This document shows, piece after piece, positions 33,573 through 43,049 of a stretch of DNA of 64,000 bases. Every line of letters begins with the position of its first letter. Position 1 is the first letter of the stretch. The notes beneath the pieces were generated by a model. The model did not search any database. It was given only the letters and a program-made list of their open reading frames with translations, and was not told where the DNA came from. The DNA is from Bacteroidota bacterium. GTDB taxonomy: Bacteria; Bacteroidota; Bacteroidia; Bacteroidales; JAAUTT01. A program made the position numbers and the translations under genes. The DNA lies in assembly GCA_023429135.1 (NCBI GenBank), contig JAEYWD010000094.1, forward strand, positions 1-64,000, written 5' to 3'.

Positions 33573-35585
33573 ATGAATCTTTATTTGCTCCGGCATACAC
33601 GTGTCGATATTCCGCAAGGAACTTGTTATGGCCAAACCGATGTGGGGCTTGCACATTCGTTTTCCGAAGAAAAGGAGGAAGTCCTTAAAAAGCTCAGGCT
33701 AATTGCTTTTTCGCGTATTTATGCCAGTCCGCTAAAGCGATGCCAGTTGCTGGCCAGCGAAATTGGCTCGGATGTGCATTACGACAACCGTCTGATGGAA
33801 CTGAATTTTGGTGAGTGGGAAGGCAAAACCTGGGACGAAATCTCGAAAACCCCGGAAGCTGAAAGATGGTTCAAAAATTATATCGATACCAGTTGTCCTG
33901 GAGGTGAATCGTACCGCGGGCTTTTGGAGCGGGTCAGAAGTTTTGTCGGCCATTTGCAGTCGCTTCCGGATAGTGAGAATATACTGGTTGTTGCCCATGG
34001 TGGCACCATCCGCAGTATCTGGGCTTTGGCAAATAGTAAATATCCCGAAGAGGCTTTCAATTTGAAAGTTGATTATGGAGAAATCATTAGGGTAACAATT
34101 CCGGAAAAAACCGAACCGAAATTGCGTCCTGTTATGTTCGTGGGGACAGGCTCCGATGTTGGTAAAAGCGTTATCAATGCCGCCTTCTGCCGTATCCTGA
34201 AACAGGATGGTTTTCATCCGGCCCCGTTCAAAGCACAGAATATGTCACTCAATAGCTTTGCCACCAGGGAAGGTCTTGAAATTGGCCGTGCACAAGCCAT
34301 GCAGGCCGAAGCCTGCGGTATAGATTGCCTGAGCGATATGAACCCGGTACTGCTAAAGCCCAATACTTACGAGTCGGCACAGGTTGTTTTAAACGGCAAG
34401 CCATTGGGCAACCAAACGGCCTCGGAATATTTCCTGGGGACTGACCGCGACTGGCTTTTTGCCCGGGCTATGGAATCGTACTATCGTCTTGCTGCCCAAT
34501 ACAATCCTATTGTTATAGAAGGGGCGGGCAGTATTTCGGAAATAAACCTGCGCGACAAGGACATTACCAACATGCGGGTTGCCCTGGAAACAAATGCAGC
34601 GGTGTTTCTTGTTGCCGACATTGACCGCGGCGGTATTTTCGGCAGTGTATATGGTACCTTGCTTTTGCTGCCACCCGAGGAACGCAAGCTTGTAAAAGGG
34701 ATTATTGTGAATAAATTCCGGGGCGACATTGCCCTGTTTGAAGATGGCCGCAAGATGCTCTATGAACTTACTGGCATACCTGTGGTTGGCGTAATCCCCT
34801 GGTTCGACAATATCCACCTGGATGACGAGGATTCGGTTGTGCTCGCTTCAAAGCAAAAATTTGCCGGAAGTCCGAAAATTAAAATTGCGGTGGTATTGCT
34901 TAAGCACATGTCGAACTTTACCGATTTTAATTCGCTTGAACGTATAGAAGATGCATGTGTAAACTATGTTGCATATGACAATGATATTGAAAATGCTGAT
35001 ATAATAATTATTCCAGGATCCAAAAGTACAATTGCCGATTTACATTACTTACGACAGACCGGTATGGCGAAAGCAATCATAAGAGCCCATGCGGATGGAA
35101 AATCAGTTTACGGTATATGTGGCGGTTACCAGATGATGGGAAGAGAAATCTATGATCCATTGCATATTGAAAGCGATATTCCGGTAATGCCGGGATTAGG
35201 GATATTGCCTGTTTCCACAACCATCACTAACCATAAAACTACTGAGCAGCGAGCCTTCAGATTTCTGGACAAACCAGAGATCTGCAGCGGATATGAAATT
35301 CACATGGGCGAAACCTCCACCAAAAAGGCATTTCCGCTGTGTACACTGGAAAACGGCAAGACAGATGGTTATTACCTGAATCATAAAACCTGGGGAACCT
35401 ATATGCATGGCATTTTCGATAACAAAACAGTTATTAACGAAATAATAAGCAGTTGCGGGAAAACTGTAGATATAAATTTACCGGATTACAATCATTTCAA
35501 AGAAGACCAATATAACAAGCTGGCTGAACATGTGCGAAAACATTCGGATGTGAAATTCATTCTTTCTAATTTGAAGATCAGTTAA
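33573..35585 (+). CDS. CobC-CbiP fusion: alpha-ribazole phosphatase + adenosylcobyric acid synthase
   Basis: A 670-residue single frame with two enzymes. Residues 1-~178 are a histidine-phosphatase domain: 'LYLLRHTRVD' (RHT/G motif, catalytic His at 8), 'LMELNFGEWEGKTWDE' and 'VVAHGGTIRSIW'. Residues ~186-670 are CbiP/CobQ: 'VMFVGTGSDVGKSVINAAFCRIL' P-loop-like start, 'KAQNMSLNSFAT', 'VIEGAGSISEINL', glutaminase Cys block 'YGICGGYQMMG' and the terminal 'YMHGIFDN'. CbiP amidates adenosylcobyrinic a,c-diamide to cobyric acid; CobC dephosphorylates alpha-ribazole phosphate. The two steps are not adjacent in the pathway. The last ~650 bp look more AT-rich than the rest. Last gene of the B12 run. 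Confidence 0.9.
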   Translation: MNLYLLRHTRVDIPQGTCYGQTDVGLAHSFSEEKEEVLKKLRLIAFSRIYASPLKRCQLLASEIGSDVHYDNRLMELNFGEWEGKTWDEISKTPEAERWFKNYIDTSCPGGESYRGLLERVRSFVGHLQSLPDSENILVVAHGGTIRSIWALANSKYPEEAFNLKVDYGEIIRVTIPEKTEPKLRPVMFVGTGSDVGKSVINAAFCRILKQDGFHPAPFKAQNMSLNSFATREGLEIGRAQAMQAEACGIDCLSDMNPVLLKPNTYESAQVVLNGKPLGNQTASEYFLGTDRDWLFARAMESYYRLAAQYNPIVIEGAGSISEINLRDKDITNMRVALETNAAVFLVADIDRGGIFGSVYGTLLLLPPEERKLVKGIIVNKFRGDIALFEDGRKMLYELTGIPVVGVIPWFDNIHLDDEDSVVLASKQKFAGSPKIKIAVVLLKHMSNFTDFNSLERIEDACVNYVAYDNDIENADIIIIPGSKSTIADLHYLRQTGMAKAIIRAHADGKSVYGICGGYQMMGREIYDPLHIESDIPVMPGLGILPVSTTITNHKTTEQRAFRFLDKPEICSGYEIHMGETSTKKAFPLCTLENGKTDGYYLNHKTWGTYMHGIFDNKTVINEIISSCGKTVDINLPDYNHFKEDQYNKLAEHVRKHSDVKFILSNLKIS

Positions 35586-35861
35586 GCAAGGAAATACCTA
35601 CACGAATGGCAGTCCGGCTCACTGTCCTTTTTCAGATCCGGTAGAATATATTTTCCTCACAATTATCAACAGGATCATCAAAATTCAATTTTGAAAGCTT
35701 ATTTATTGTGTAATTTTGGTTTGTCATTTTAATTTATCTATACAGGGAAACCATACAAACCTAAACAAAGTAAGTTGGTCAAACCGCTGATAAATTGAAT
35801 ATAAACTTTGTAACACCGGTACTCTGGAACCGTAAAAAGAGCACAATTAAAAAATACAACC

Positions 35862-37763
35862 ATGATAACAAAATGGAAAATAGGAATAGTTCTGTCAGGT
35901 TTCTTGATTCTTGGTGCATGCGAGAAGGATTCCCCCAATAATCCGGAACAGATACAGAATCTTGAAGAAAAAAATATTTTTGTTAATACCAACTCAACAG
36001 AATTATCCTCAAGAATTAAAAAAGCCAATGAGCTGATGCTTGTTGAGAACGTAAGCGATAGTCGTTTAAAAAGTTTAAACGAACCTCCCAGGGTCGATTT
36101 AACGAGAAATTACACTTTCACATTAAGAGCAGAAGTGGATGCTCCTGATTATAAAGGGGACAAACTCATGGCCACTCATGTTAAAATTTTCGACAAATAT
36201 GCTTTTGTTACCTACAACACAAAAGGCGATAAATACCTTGGCGGCCTGGATGTTTTTGATGTAACCGATATCAGCAACCCCAAAATTGTATGGCATGCCG
36301 TTTTCGCCAAAGCCGATGTAAGTTCCATAGATTACTACAACAACAAGCTTTATATTGTAGGTGCTCAGGATGTTGACGACATGCCTGAGGCAAAACTTCG
36401 CAAACCAGCCATGTTACAGGTACTTTCGCTCAACAATAAAAAAGAACCGAGTAAAGTCGATACCATCCTTAACCTCGACTCGTATGCTGGTACCGACGTA
36501 AAAGTTACGGCTGAAGGAATATATGCCACCAGTGGTTCCGACGGATATCTTAAGATCTACAATCATAAATTCGATTCTCTCTATGCATCAAAAATCTACG
36601 ATGCCCGTTCAGTAGATGTGAATACCACTAAGGCTTATGTTTTAAGCGGTCAGCCCGGCAAAATTTCAGTATTCAGCAGAAGTAACCCATCTCTGATTAC
36701 AAGCTATGCTCCAGGCGGAGCTACTATTCCCGAATCGAAATCGGAAATTGCATCCAACGATAAGTATATTTTCTCAGCACTCAACGATGGTGGCCTCAAA
36801 GTATTTAATACAGACGGCACTCTGAAGCAGCACATACCCCGTCCGGCTACTCCTGAAGGAATGAAAGACGAAGATTTTGTTACAAACAGCGTATCGCTTA
36901 ACGGTGATCTTGTTTTGTTAGGCAATGGCGAAGCAGGTTTATATATTGGCGGAATAGTTAACAGCCATAACGACAGCATATTTTTGTTGGGTAGAATAAG
37001 ATTTGGCGATTACGAGTCGGCCAACTTTGTAGAATCCAAAGACAGTGTAATTTTTGTTGCAACAGGATTAGGCGGATTAAAAATTCTCTCCATCAGTATT
37101 GACGAAGGAGTTCCTGATGATATCATACCAACCAAACCTTGTGCTACTTTGTACAGCAGAATACAAACCATTTTCAAGGAATCGACAGATAACTACCTGA
37201 AATATCCTGAATTGTTTGAATCGACCCTTTCTAAAAACATTGTTCTTAAAAAAGAATCCGAAGTATATCTCACCTTTGTTGATGAAGGTGCAGGTTGGAG
37301 AAACTCATTAGGTTATTATACCTATAATTTGGCTAACCCACCCAAAAGTATTGCTGATTTACAAAAACATATCCTGTTCCCCAACGTTTCGCAGGTTAAT
37401 GAGGGTGGAGGCTTAAAGACCGGCGATATGCTTCAGATTGGTACAGGAAAATTCCCGGCTAATACTGTTATTGGTTTCTTTTTAATTGCCCAGGGATGGG
37501 CCAATGGCAAAGTTACTGAAGGTAGGTATACTCATTATACCGACTTCCAATTTAACAGTGGTGGCTTACGTCAACATACTCTTTTTATTGAACAAAACTG
37601 TAATGACCTGGTAATGACTTTTGAAGACATAGATTTAACTGATAACCTTTCATACGGCGATAAAGACTTTAACGATATTCTCTTTGTAATTTCCGATAAC
37701 AAAGATCCAAATCATGCAACAGCAAACACAGCATTTGACGTAACAAATATCCCTTTAAAATAG
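35862..37763 (+). CDS. LVIVD-repeat lipoprotein with DUF4114 domain
   Basis: A 633-residue lipoprotein: signal peptide with lipobox 'LILGAC' (Cys ~20). Residues ~80-410 form a beta-propeller-like LVIVD repeat region ('HVKIFDKYAFVTYNTKGDKYLGGLDVFDVTDISNPKIVW', 'VSSIDYYNNKLYIVGAQD', 'FNTDGTLKQHI'). The C-terminal ~170 residues are a DUF4114 domain ('FFLIAQGWANGKV', 'LVMTFEDIDLTDNLSYGDKDFNDILFVI'), often calcium-binding-like and found in surface proteins. It is probably at the cell surface; no enzyme motif is seen. The upstream gap (35586-35861) holds no other gene. Confidence 0.85.
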   Translation: MITKWKIGIVLSGFLILGACEKDSPNNPEQIQNLEEKNIFVNTNSTELSSRIKKANELMLVENVSDSRLKSLNEPPRVDLTRNYTFTLRAEVDAPDYKGDKLMATHVKIFDKYAFVTYNTKGDKYLGGLDVFDVTDISNPKIVWHAVFAKADVSSIDYYNNKLYIVGAQDVDDMPEAKLRKPAMLQVLSLNNKKEPSKVDTILNLDSYAGTDVKVTAEGIYATSGSDGYLKIYNHKFDSLYASKIYDARSVDVNTTKAYVLSGQPGKISVFSRSNPSLITSYAPGGATIPESKSEIASNDKYIFSALNDGGLKVFNTDGTLKQHIPRPATPEGMKDEDFVTNSVSLNGDLVLLGNGEAGLYIGGIVNSHNDSIFLLGRIRFGDYESANFVESKDSVIFVATGLGGLKILSISIDEGVPDDIIPTKPCATLYSRIQTIFKESTDNYLKYPELFESTLSKNIVLKKESEVYLTFVDEGAGWRNSLGYYTYNLANPPKSIADLQKHILFPNVSQVNEGGGLKTGDMLQIGTGKFPANTVIGFFLIAQGWANGKVTEGRYTHYTDFQFNSGGLRQHTLFIEQNCNDLVMTFEDIDLTDNLSYGDKDFNDILFVISDNKDPNHATANTAFDVTNIPLK

Positions 37764-37783
37764 GAATATAAATTCAACCATGG

Positions 37784-37815
37784 AAGCCAGATCTCATCAA
37801 AGGATCTGGCTTTTT
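37784..37815 (+). terminator. intrinsic terminator after the DUF4114 lipoprotein gene
   Basis: AAGCCAGATC (37784-37793) and GATCTGGCTT (37803-37812) form a perfect 10-bp stem with a nine-base loop, followed by a T-run. It lies 20 bp after the stop codon. Confidence 0.85.
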
Positions 37816-37841
37816 CATTTCTGTAACCCCTTTCGAAACTA

Positions 37842-37871
37842 TTGAACCGGAATAAATATTCTATATATTTG
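37842..37871 (+). promoter_or_regulatory. promoter of the GT39-like gene
   Basis: TTG at 37842-37844, a 19-bp spacer, then TATATTTG at 37864-37871: an exact match to the Bacteroidetes consensus, 23 bp before the ATG at 37895. Confidence 0.7.
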
Positions 37872-37894
37872 CCTTTATTACATAAACACAACCC

Positions 37895-39901
37895 ATGAGC
37901 TCAAAAAAGGTTTCGAATATCCCTGCAACAGATAAACCTCCTATGACCAAAGATAAATCTGCTCCCAAACCTGTATTTCCCAAAAAAGATCTGTTGGATC
38001 ATCTCGACAGCTTCTTCACAAAAAGAACCCGATTCTTTTTCTGGTTGGGGGTTGGGTTTACTGCACTATTTACACTTTTGCTTTTCGAAGTAAAAGTTGG
38101 AACCGGTGGCGACGACTCAGCCTATATACTCCGTGCCTTCAATTTTATCAAGTTTTTTGAATATCCTTCGTATCAGGGGGCACTATATCCAATGCTGCTG
38201 AGTCCCTTTATAGGCCTTTTCGGAATAAACCTGCCAATCCTGAAATTCATTTCTACCATTTCCATTGTAGTTGCTGCCATTTACTTTTATAAAGCTTTTA
38301 AGGACAGGATACCTTCAACTTTATTAGTTTTCACATTTATTATAATCTCTTATAATTACTATATGCTGTATTTTGGCAGTCAAACGTACAGCGAAGCATT
38401 TTTTATGATGCTGCAGTCTATTTTTCTGTATTATACATTCAGGTTTTTTACCACTGAAGGATATAGTCCAACAAACAAAGATTACCTTTTAACCGGAGGA
38501 CTGCTTTTTCTGATGTGTCTTACCAAAAATGCAGCCTATGCTTCTCTTGGAGCGTTAATAGTTTACTTTATAATTACAGCCCGCTGGAAAAGCATATTAT
38601 ACAGTATAGGATCATTCCTTGTTTTCATGATTCCCTGGGAAATATTAAAAAGAATCATTTGGGGAGCCAGCGAAATTCAGTTCAGCAAACAGGGAAGTAT
38701 GCTGATGTATAAGGACTTCTATAATCCAAGTATGGGTAAAGAAGATTTCTGGGGTATGATTCAAAGAGTTTTGGATAACAGCAATTTATACTTATCGAAG
38801 CATTTCTATAAGTTTATTGGTCTCAGGAGCGATGCCACCACAGATATCCTGCCTTTCCTCACTGTGGTAACGGTTGCAGTATTCCTGCTGGCACTTTACT
38901 TGGTTTTCAAAAAAAATAAAGTTCTGCTTTTTACATCCATTTATACGGCTAGCCTTCTGTTTATAACTTTTGTATCCCTTCAGAAACATTGGGATCAGTG
39001 GCGTATGATCATTATTTGCTTCCCGTTTATGCTTTTGCTGTTTTTTACTGCTCTTTACTACTTTTTTAAATCAGACCAGCTCAAAAGCTTACAGTTATTA
39101 GTACCCCTTTTTGCCGTGATCGTTTTTATAACTTCATTTAAAACCACCTCCGATTACGTAAAAGTGCAACGCCAGGTTCTTTCCCGAAATCTGGATGGCA
39201 ACCTGCTTTACGGGTTTACTCCCGACTGGCAGAACTATCTCCTGATGAGTCAATGGGCTGCTCAAAATGTTCCTTCGGAATATATGATTGCATGCCGAAA
39301 ACCGGAAATTTCTTTTATATACGGCGAACGGAAGTTTTATGGTATTCCTAAGGTTCCGGTTACAGAACTCGATTCTGTTTTTAAACCCAACAGTAAAGAT
39401 TCAACCGTTTACTCTTTATTTCACATAAAAACTATGGCCCAGGCCGAGCAACGCCCCGATTTAAAGTACCGGCAGTATCTTCAGGGAATAGTTTCGGGAG
39501 AATTTGCATTTACTGACAGCATTGTAGACGACAGCAATTTTATTGGCATTTATAAATTACCTGCCTCAAAGCTTAACGAAATGCGAAACGATCCGGGTAT
39601 AAATGGAATTGTAAAAGAAGAACCCGACGCCGAAGCATGGGTACGGAATAAGCTTAAATCGGGTGCCGATATCAGTATTGTACAACCGGATCATTTATAC
39701 GATCTTCTTAAAAAATCAAAAGTTAAATACGCTATTTTGGCAAGTCTCCGCCTGAATCCCAACGAAAATACGGGTAATATTATTACAACCCTGCACCGTT
39801 ATCTGTTTTTCATCCAGTTGAAATACCCTGAAGCATTCAAGGAAGTTCAAAAAATCGGAGAAGAAGAACCCAGTAGCTTAATAGAAATAAAATTAGAGTA
39901 A
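37895..39901 (+). CDS. GT39/ArnT-like membrane glycosyltransferase
   Basis: A 668-residue polytopic protein with a cytoplasmic N-terminus of ~50 residues rich in Lys/Pro, then about ten or more membrane segments to ~residue 430 and a C-terminal soluble region of ~230 residues. The first periplasmic loop carries 'VGTGGDDSAYILRAFNF' with the acidic pair typical of GT-C enzymes of the PMT/ArnT type, followed by 'GALYPMLLSPFIGLFG'. Such enzymes use polyprenyl-phosphate sugars. The GT2 domain of the next gene, 12 bp downstream, is of the polyprenyl-phosphate sugar synthase type and may supply the donor; this is inference. Confidence 0.8.
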   Translation: MSSKKVSNIPATDKPPMTKDKSAPKPVFPKKDLLDHLDSFFTKRTRFFFWLGVGFTALFTLLLFEVKVGTGGDDSAYILRAFNFIKFFEYPSYQGALYPMLLSPFIGLFGINLPILKFISTISIVVAAIYFYKAFKDRIPSTLLVFTFIIISYNYYMLYFGSQTYSEAFFMMLQSIFLYYTFRFFTTEGYSPTNKDYLLTGGLLFLMCLTKNAAYASLGALIVYFIITARWKSILYSIGSFLVFMIPWEILKRIIWGASEIQFSKQGSMLMYKDFYNPSMGKEDFWGMIQRVLDNSNLYLSKHFYKFIGLRSDATTDILPFLTVVTVAVFLLALYLVFKKNKVLLFTSIYTASLLFITFVSLQKHWDQWRMIIICFPFMLLLFFTALYYFFKSDQLKSLQLLVPLFAVIVFITSFKTTSDYVKVQRQVLSRNLDGNLLYGFTPDWQNYLLMSQWAAQNVPSEYMIACRKPEISFIYGERKFYGIPKVPVTELDSVFKPNSKDSTVYSLFHIKTMAQAEQRPDLKYRQYLQGIVSGEFAFTDSIVDDSNFIGIYKLPASKLNEMRNDPGINGIVKEEPDAEAWVRNKLKSGADISIVQPDHLYDLLKKSKVKYAILASLRLNPNENTGNIITTLHRYLFFIQLKYPEAFKEVQKIGEEEPSSLIEIKLE

Positions 39902-39913
39902 TTGTAAGAGAGA

Positions 39914-41329
39914 ATGGTTAATAAAAGAAGTGATAAGCTTGGTTATTTTAACAAGATTGCCGCAGACAGAATTTCGTACCGTAACCGCCATAAATATTAT
40001 TGGAATTACCTTACCCGTTATTGCGACTATTTCATCCATGAGAGTAATTCAGTTCTTGAAGTAGGATGCGGAACAGGTGAATTAATAGCCCAGGTTAAAG
40101 GGATAAGAAAAACAGGCGTTGATTTTAGTGAAGCTATGATCCAAAAGGCACGTGAACAATATCCTGATATTGATTTTCAGTGTATGGATGCTCACAGCCT
40201 CCAATTACACGAGACTTTCGATGTAATAATTCTGTCAAATCTCGTAGGCTGGCTCGACGATGTTCAGCTTTGCCTGCAGGAGGTTCGAAAACACTGCCAT
40301 GCTCGTACCCGTATCATCATTACTTATTACAATTTTCTTTGGGAGCCGCTTATCAAATTCTCAGAATTTATAGGTATTAAAAAGAAATCGCCCGACCAAA
40401 ACTGGTTATCCCAAAAAGATATATTGAACCTATTGTATCTCACCAATATGGAGGTTTACAGATGCCAGCGAAATATGCTCATTCCGGTAAATATCCCTGT
40501 TATTAGCTGGTTCTTTAACAGATACATTGCTCATTTACCATTTTTTAACCTGTTAACTTTAAATCAGCACATATTTGCCAGACCCATAAAGCTGGGTGAA
40601 AAAAAAGAATTCACTACTTCGGTAGTAATCCCTGCGCGTAATGAGAGCGGTAATATTGAAAACGCTGTTTTAAGATTACCGGAGTTCGGAGCAGGTGTTG
40701 AAATTATTTTTGTGGAGGGCAACTCTACTGACGATACCTGGCTAAAAATTCAGGAAATTCAGGAAAAATACAAGGACAAACGAAATATTAAAATTGCACG
40801 CCAGGATGGTAAAGGTAAAGCTGATGCCGTTCGCAAAGGATTTTCCATTGCAACAGGCGATATTTTGATGATTCTGGATGCTGACTTAACTGTTCCACCT
40901 GAAAAAATTCCGATGTTTTACGAGGCCATTGCTTCAGGTAAAGGCGAATTTATTAATGGGTCGCGTTTGGTATATCCTCTGGGAAAGAATTCCATGAGGT
41001 TTCTAAATATGCTCGGAAACAAATTCTTTAGCCATGCCTTTACCTGGGTACTCGAACAACCTGTTAAAGATACATTGTGTGGTACCAAAGTAATCTTCCG
41101 TGACGACTACGACCGTTTGGTTTCGAATCGCAAATTTTTTGGCGACTTCGATCCTTTTGGAGATTTCGACCTTTTATTTGGTGCTTATAAGCTTAATTTG
41201 AAAATAATAGATTTACCCATTCGATACCAGGAACGCACCTATGGCGATACAAATATTTCGCGCTTCCGTCATGGATTTATTCTATTGCGAATGTGGTTCT
41301 ATGCAGCAGGAAAAATAAAGTTCTGGTAA
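39914..41329 (+). CDS. methyltransferase-GT2 fusion (polyprenyl-phosphate sugar synthase-like)
   Basis: A 471-residue two-domain protein. Residues ~1-200 are a class I SAM methyltransferase ('SVLEVGCGTGELIAQVKGIRKTGVDFSEAMIQKARE', 'FDVIILSNLVGWLDD'). Residues ~230-471 are a GT2 domain of the dolichyl-phosphate mannose synthase kind ('SVVIPARNESGNIENAV', 'IIFVEGNSTDDTWLKI', 'ILMILDADLTVPPEKIP', 'FINGSRLVYP', 'DTLCGTKVIFRDDYDRL'). It lies 12 bp after the GT39-like gene, and together they could make and use a lipid-linked sugar. It ends directly against the convergent GT9 gene. Confidence 0.87.
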   Translation: MVNKRSDKLGYFNKIAADRISYRNRHKYYWNYLTRYCDYFIHESNSVLEVGCGTGELIAQVKGIRKTGVDFSEAMIQKAREQYPDIDFQCMDAHSLQLHETFDVIILSNLVGWLDDVQLCLQEVRKHCHARTRIIITYYNFLWEPLIKFSEFIGIKKKSPDQNWLSQKDILNLLYLTNMEVYRCQRNMLIPVNIPVISWFFNRYIAHLPFFNLLTLNQHIFARPIKLGEKKEFTTSVVIPARNESGNIENAVLRLPEFGAGVEIIFVEGNSTDDTWLKIQEIQEKYKDKRNIKIARQDGKGKADAVRKGFSIATGDILMILDADLTVPPEKIPMFYEAIASGKGEFINGSRLVYPLGKNSMRFLNMLGNKFFSHAFTWVLEQPVKDTLCGTKVIFRDDYDRLVSNRKFFGDFDPFGDFDLLFGAYKLNLKIIDLPIRYQERTYGDTNISRFRHGFILLRMWFYAAGKIKFW

Positions 41330-42310
41330 TTAACTTAGTACTTGCTTCGTTTTTGTGGCTATTGCGTCCAGGTCAATCTGGTTCATGCAATTGAAATGTT
41401 TAATGGGACATTTTTCGAAACCTATTTTTGAACAAGGTCGACATTTGATCTTCACCTCAAAAATTTCGGAATTATCACCAGGCATATAAGGGTGCATACC
41501 AAATTCAGGAATTGTATTTCCCCAAATAGATAGAATAGTTTTGCCAAAGGCCGAAGCAATATGCATCAAACCTGTATCGTGCGAAATCACCATTTTAGAT
41601 TGCTTCAGATAAGAGGCCGACTGCTGAATGGAAAGCTTGCCGCAAAGATTTATACAATTTTCACCAACGGCACTGGATATACTATCTCCTCTTTCCGCAT
41701 CATCCTTTCCTCCTAATAAAAGAACCGGGAATTTAAGTTTTTCAATCAGTTCAATAATCCTGGAAAGAGGCAATTGCTTTGTATTATGCTTTGCTCCAAT
41801 CACCACCGAGATATAACCTTTCTGAAAAGCTTCAGGTAGAAGACGCGTATTCATTTCGTTATCGGCACTAATGAAAAAATCGAGTCCCCTCCCATCATTT
41901 TTGATATTAAAAAGACTCAAGGTGCTCATGTACCTGTCGACAATATGAACATCCGGAAGTTTATTAATCTTCAGATTAACCAACAGCCACTTTTCAATAT
42001 TAAGTTTTGGGAATGAGTACGAAACTTTATTCAAAGCAAGCTTTATGCGCGAACTCCTGAGATTGTTATGCAAATCAATAATAAAATCGAAATCTATCCT
42101 TTTCAGGTCCTTAATAATCTCCTGGAGATTATTATCGTAAAGATGAATTTTGTGAATATATGGATTATCCTGTATAACAGGCAAAAAAGCCTTCTTTGTA
42201 AGATAGTGAATTTCGGCTCCCTCAATTTGAGATTTCAGATTACGTATAACAGGAGTGGTGAGAACAATATCACCAATAGAACTGAATCGTATGACAAGAA
42301 ATTTAACCAC
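41330..42310 (-). CDS. glycosyltransferase family 9 (heptosyltransferase-like)
   Basis: A 326-residue GT9 enzyme: N-terminal 'FLVIRFSSIGDIVLTTPVIRNLK', 'IDFDFIIDLHNNLRS', 'VVIGAKHNTKQLPLSRIIELIEKL' and C-terminal 'MVISHDTGLMHIASAFGKTILSIWGNT', the family's donor-binding block. A cysteine-rich tail ('CRPCSKIGFEKCPIKHFNCM') is common in this group. GT9 enzymes add heptose or similar sugars to LPS core. It starts with GTG, sharing one base with the stop of the upstream hydrolase gene, and ends directly against the convergent methyltransferase-GT2 gene. Confidence 0.9.
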   Translation of the reverse strand: MVKFLVIRFSSIGDIVLTTPVIRNLKSQIEGAEIHYLTKKAFLPVIQDNPYIHKIHLYDNNLQEIIKDLKRIDFDFIIDLHNNLRSSRIKLALNKVSYSFPKLNIEKWLLVNLKINKLPDVHIVDRYMSTLSLFNIKNDGRGLDFFISADNEMNTRLLPEAFQKGYISVVIGAKHNTKQLPLSRIIELIEKLKFPVLLLGGKDDAERGDSISSAVGENCINLCGKLSIQQSASYLKQSKMVISHDTGLMHIASAFGKTILSIWGNTIPEFGMHPYMPGDNSEIFEVKIKCRPCSKIGFEKCPIKHFNCMNQIDLDAIATKTKQVLS

Positions 42311-43038
42311 TATTCCTGAGATATTTTCTTGAAAAACAACATTAACGACAACCAGATTTCTTCATTTTGAGGCTGCTTCTCCCAAAGGGCTTTTGCTCCA
42401 TGGGTTCCCTCCCCGCTCCCGGGAACAAAGAAATTCAGCAATCCTTCAGGAATCTCTGATATCAATTCGTTAACAAAGGGTTTTTCATTAACAGTAGTGG
42501 TAACAAATATAGGCTTATCGTAATCATTCAAAAAATTCCTGAGAACCAACTTAGGCTGAAAATATTCACCAGGACTAAACGCAATTACGGCTTCGACATC
42601 GAGGTTATGGTTAGCGACTTTCATCACCAATGACGCCGAATATGAACTTCCGAGAAGTATAATTTTCTTCCCTGAAATTCCCTTAACATATTCAATTGAT
42701 GCTAAAATATCTTTTTCGGCATCCAGATAGCCCATGGGAAGTTTTTGTTCGGCAGCACGTGTGGCCGTCTCGTTCTGAATGTAATTTATTTCTTTGCCGG
42801 ACCTTAAATCAACAGCCAAACAATTATATCCAAGTTTAGTTAGTTTAGGTGCAGTTTCACGAAACTCACCACGACTTGAATTTGCCTGATGAAATAAGAT
42901 GATGTAAGGTAAATCTTTATCGTTGAGATATTGATCGGCGGTGATTAATATATTATCCTCCGACGGAAATGTAATTGTATGTTGTGCTGTAACTTTCACG
43001 CTTATTAAAAAACAAATCAGGAAAAGTGGCACACGCAT
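42310..43038 (-). CDS. secreted alpha/beta hydrolase
   Basis: A 242-residue alpha/beta-hydrolase-fold protein with a signal peptide ('VPLFLICFLISVKVTAQ'). The nucleophile elbow is 'LLGSSYSAS' (G-S-S-Y-S), the acid is probably in 'DYDKPIFVTTT', and the terminal His is in 'GEGTHGAKALW'. The N-terminal block 'LPYIILFHQANSSRGEF' gives an oxyanion region. It resembles dienelactone-hydrolase or peptidase-S9-like enzymes; substrate unknown. It sits between atpC and the GT9 gene, an odd place that suggests only shared transcription. Confidence 0.8.
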   Translation of the reverse strand: MRVPLFLICFLISVKVTAQHTITFPSEDNILITADQYLNDKDLPYIILFHQANSSRGEFRETAPKLTKLGYNCLAVDLRSGKEINYIQNETATRAAEQKLPMGYLDAEKDILASIEYVKGISGKKIILLGSSYSASLVMKVANHNLDVEAVIAFSPGEYFQPKLVLRNFLNDYDKPIFVTTTVNEKPFVNELISEIPEGLLNFFVPGSGEGTHGAKALWEKQPQNEEIWLSLMLFFKKISQE

Positions 43039-43049
43039 AACTTAAAATA

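Noticed and set aside
33732..34217. 161-codon minus-strand frame opposite the CobC part of the fusion
   Set aside because: Opposite a clear enzyme domain and without protein-family features.
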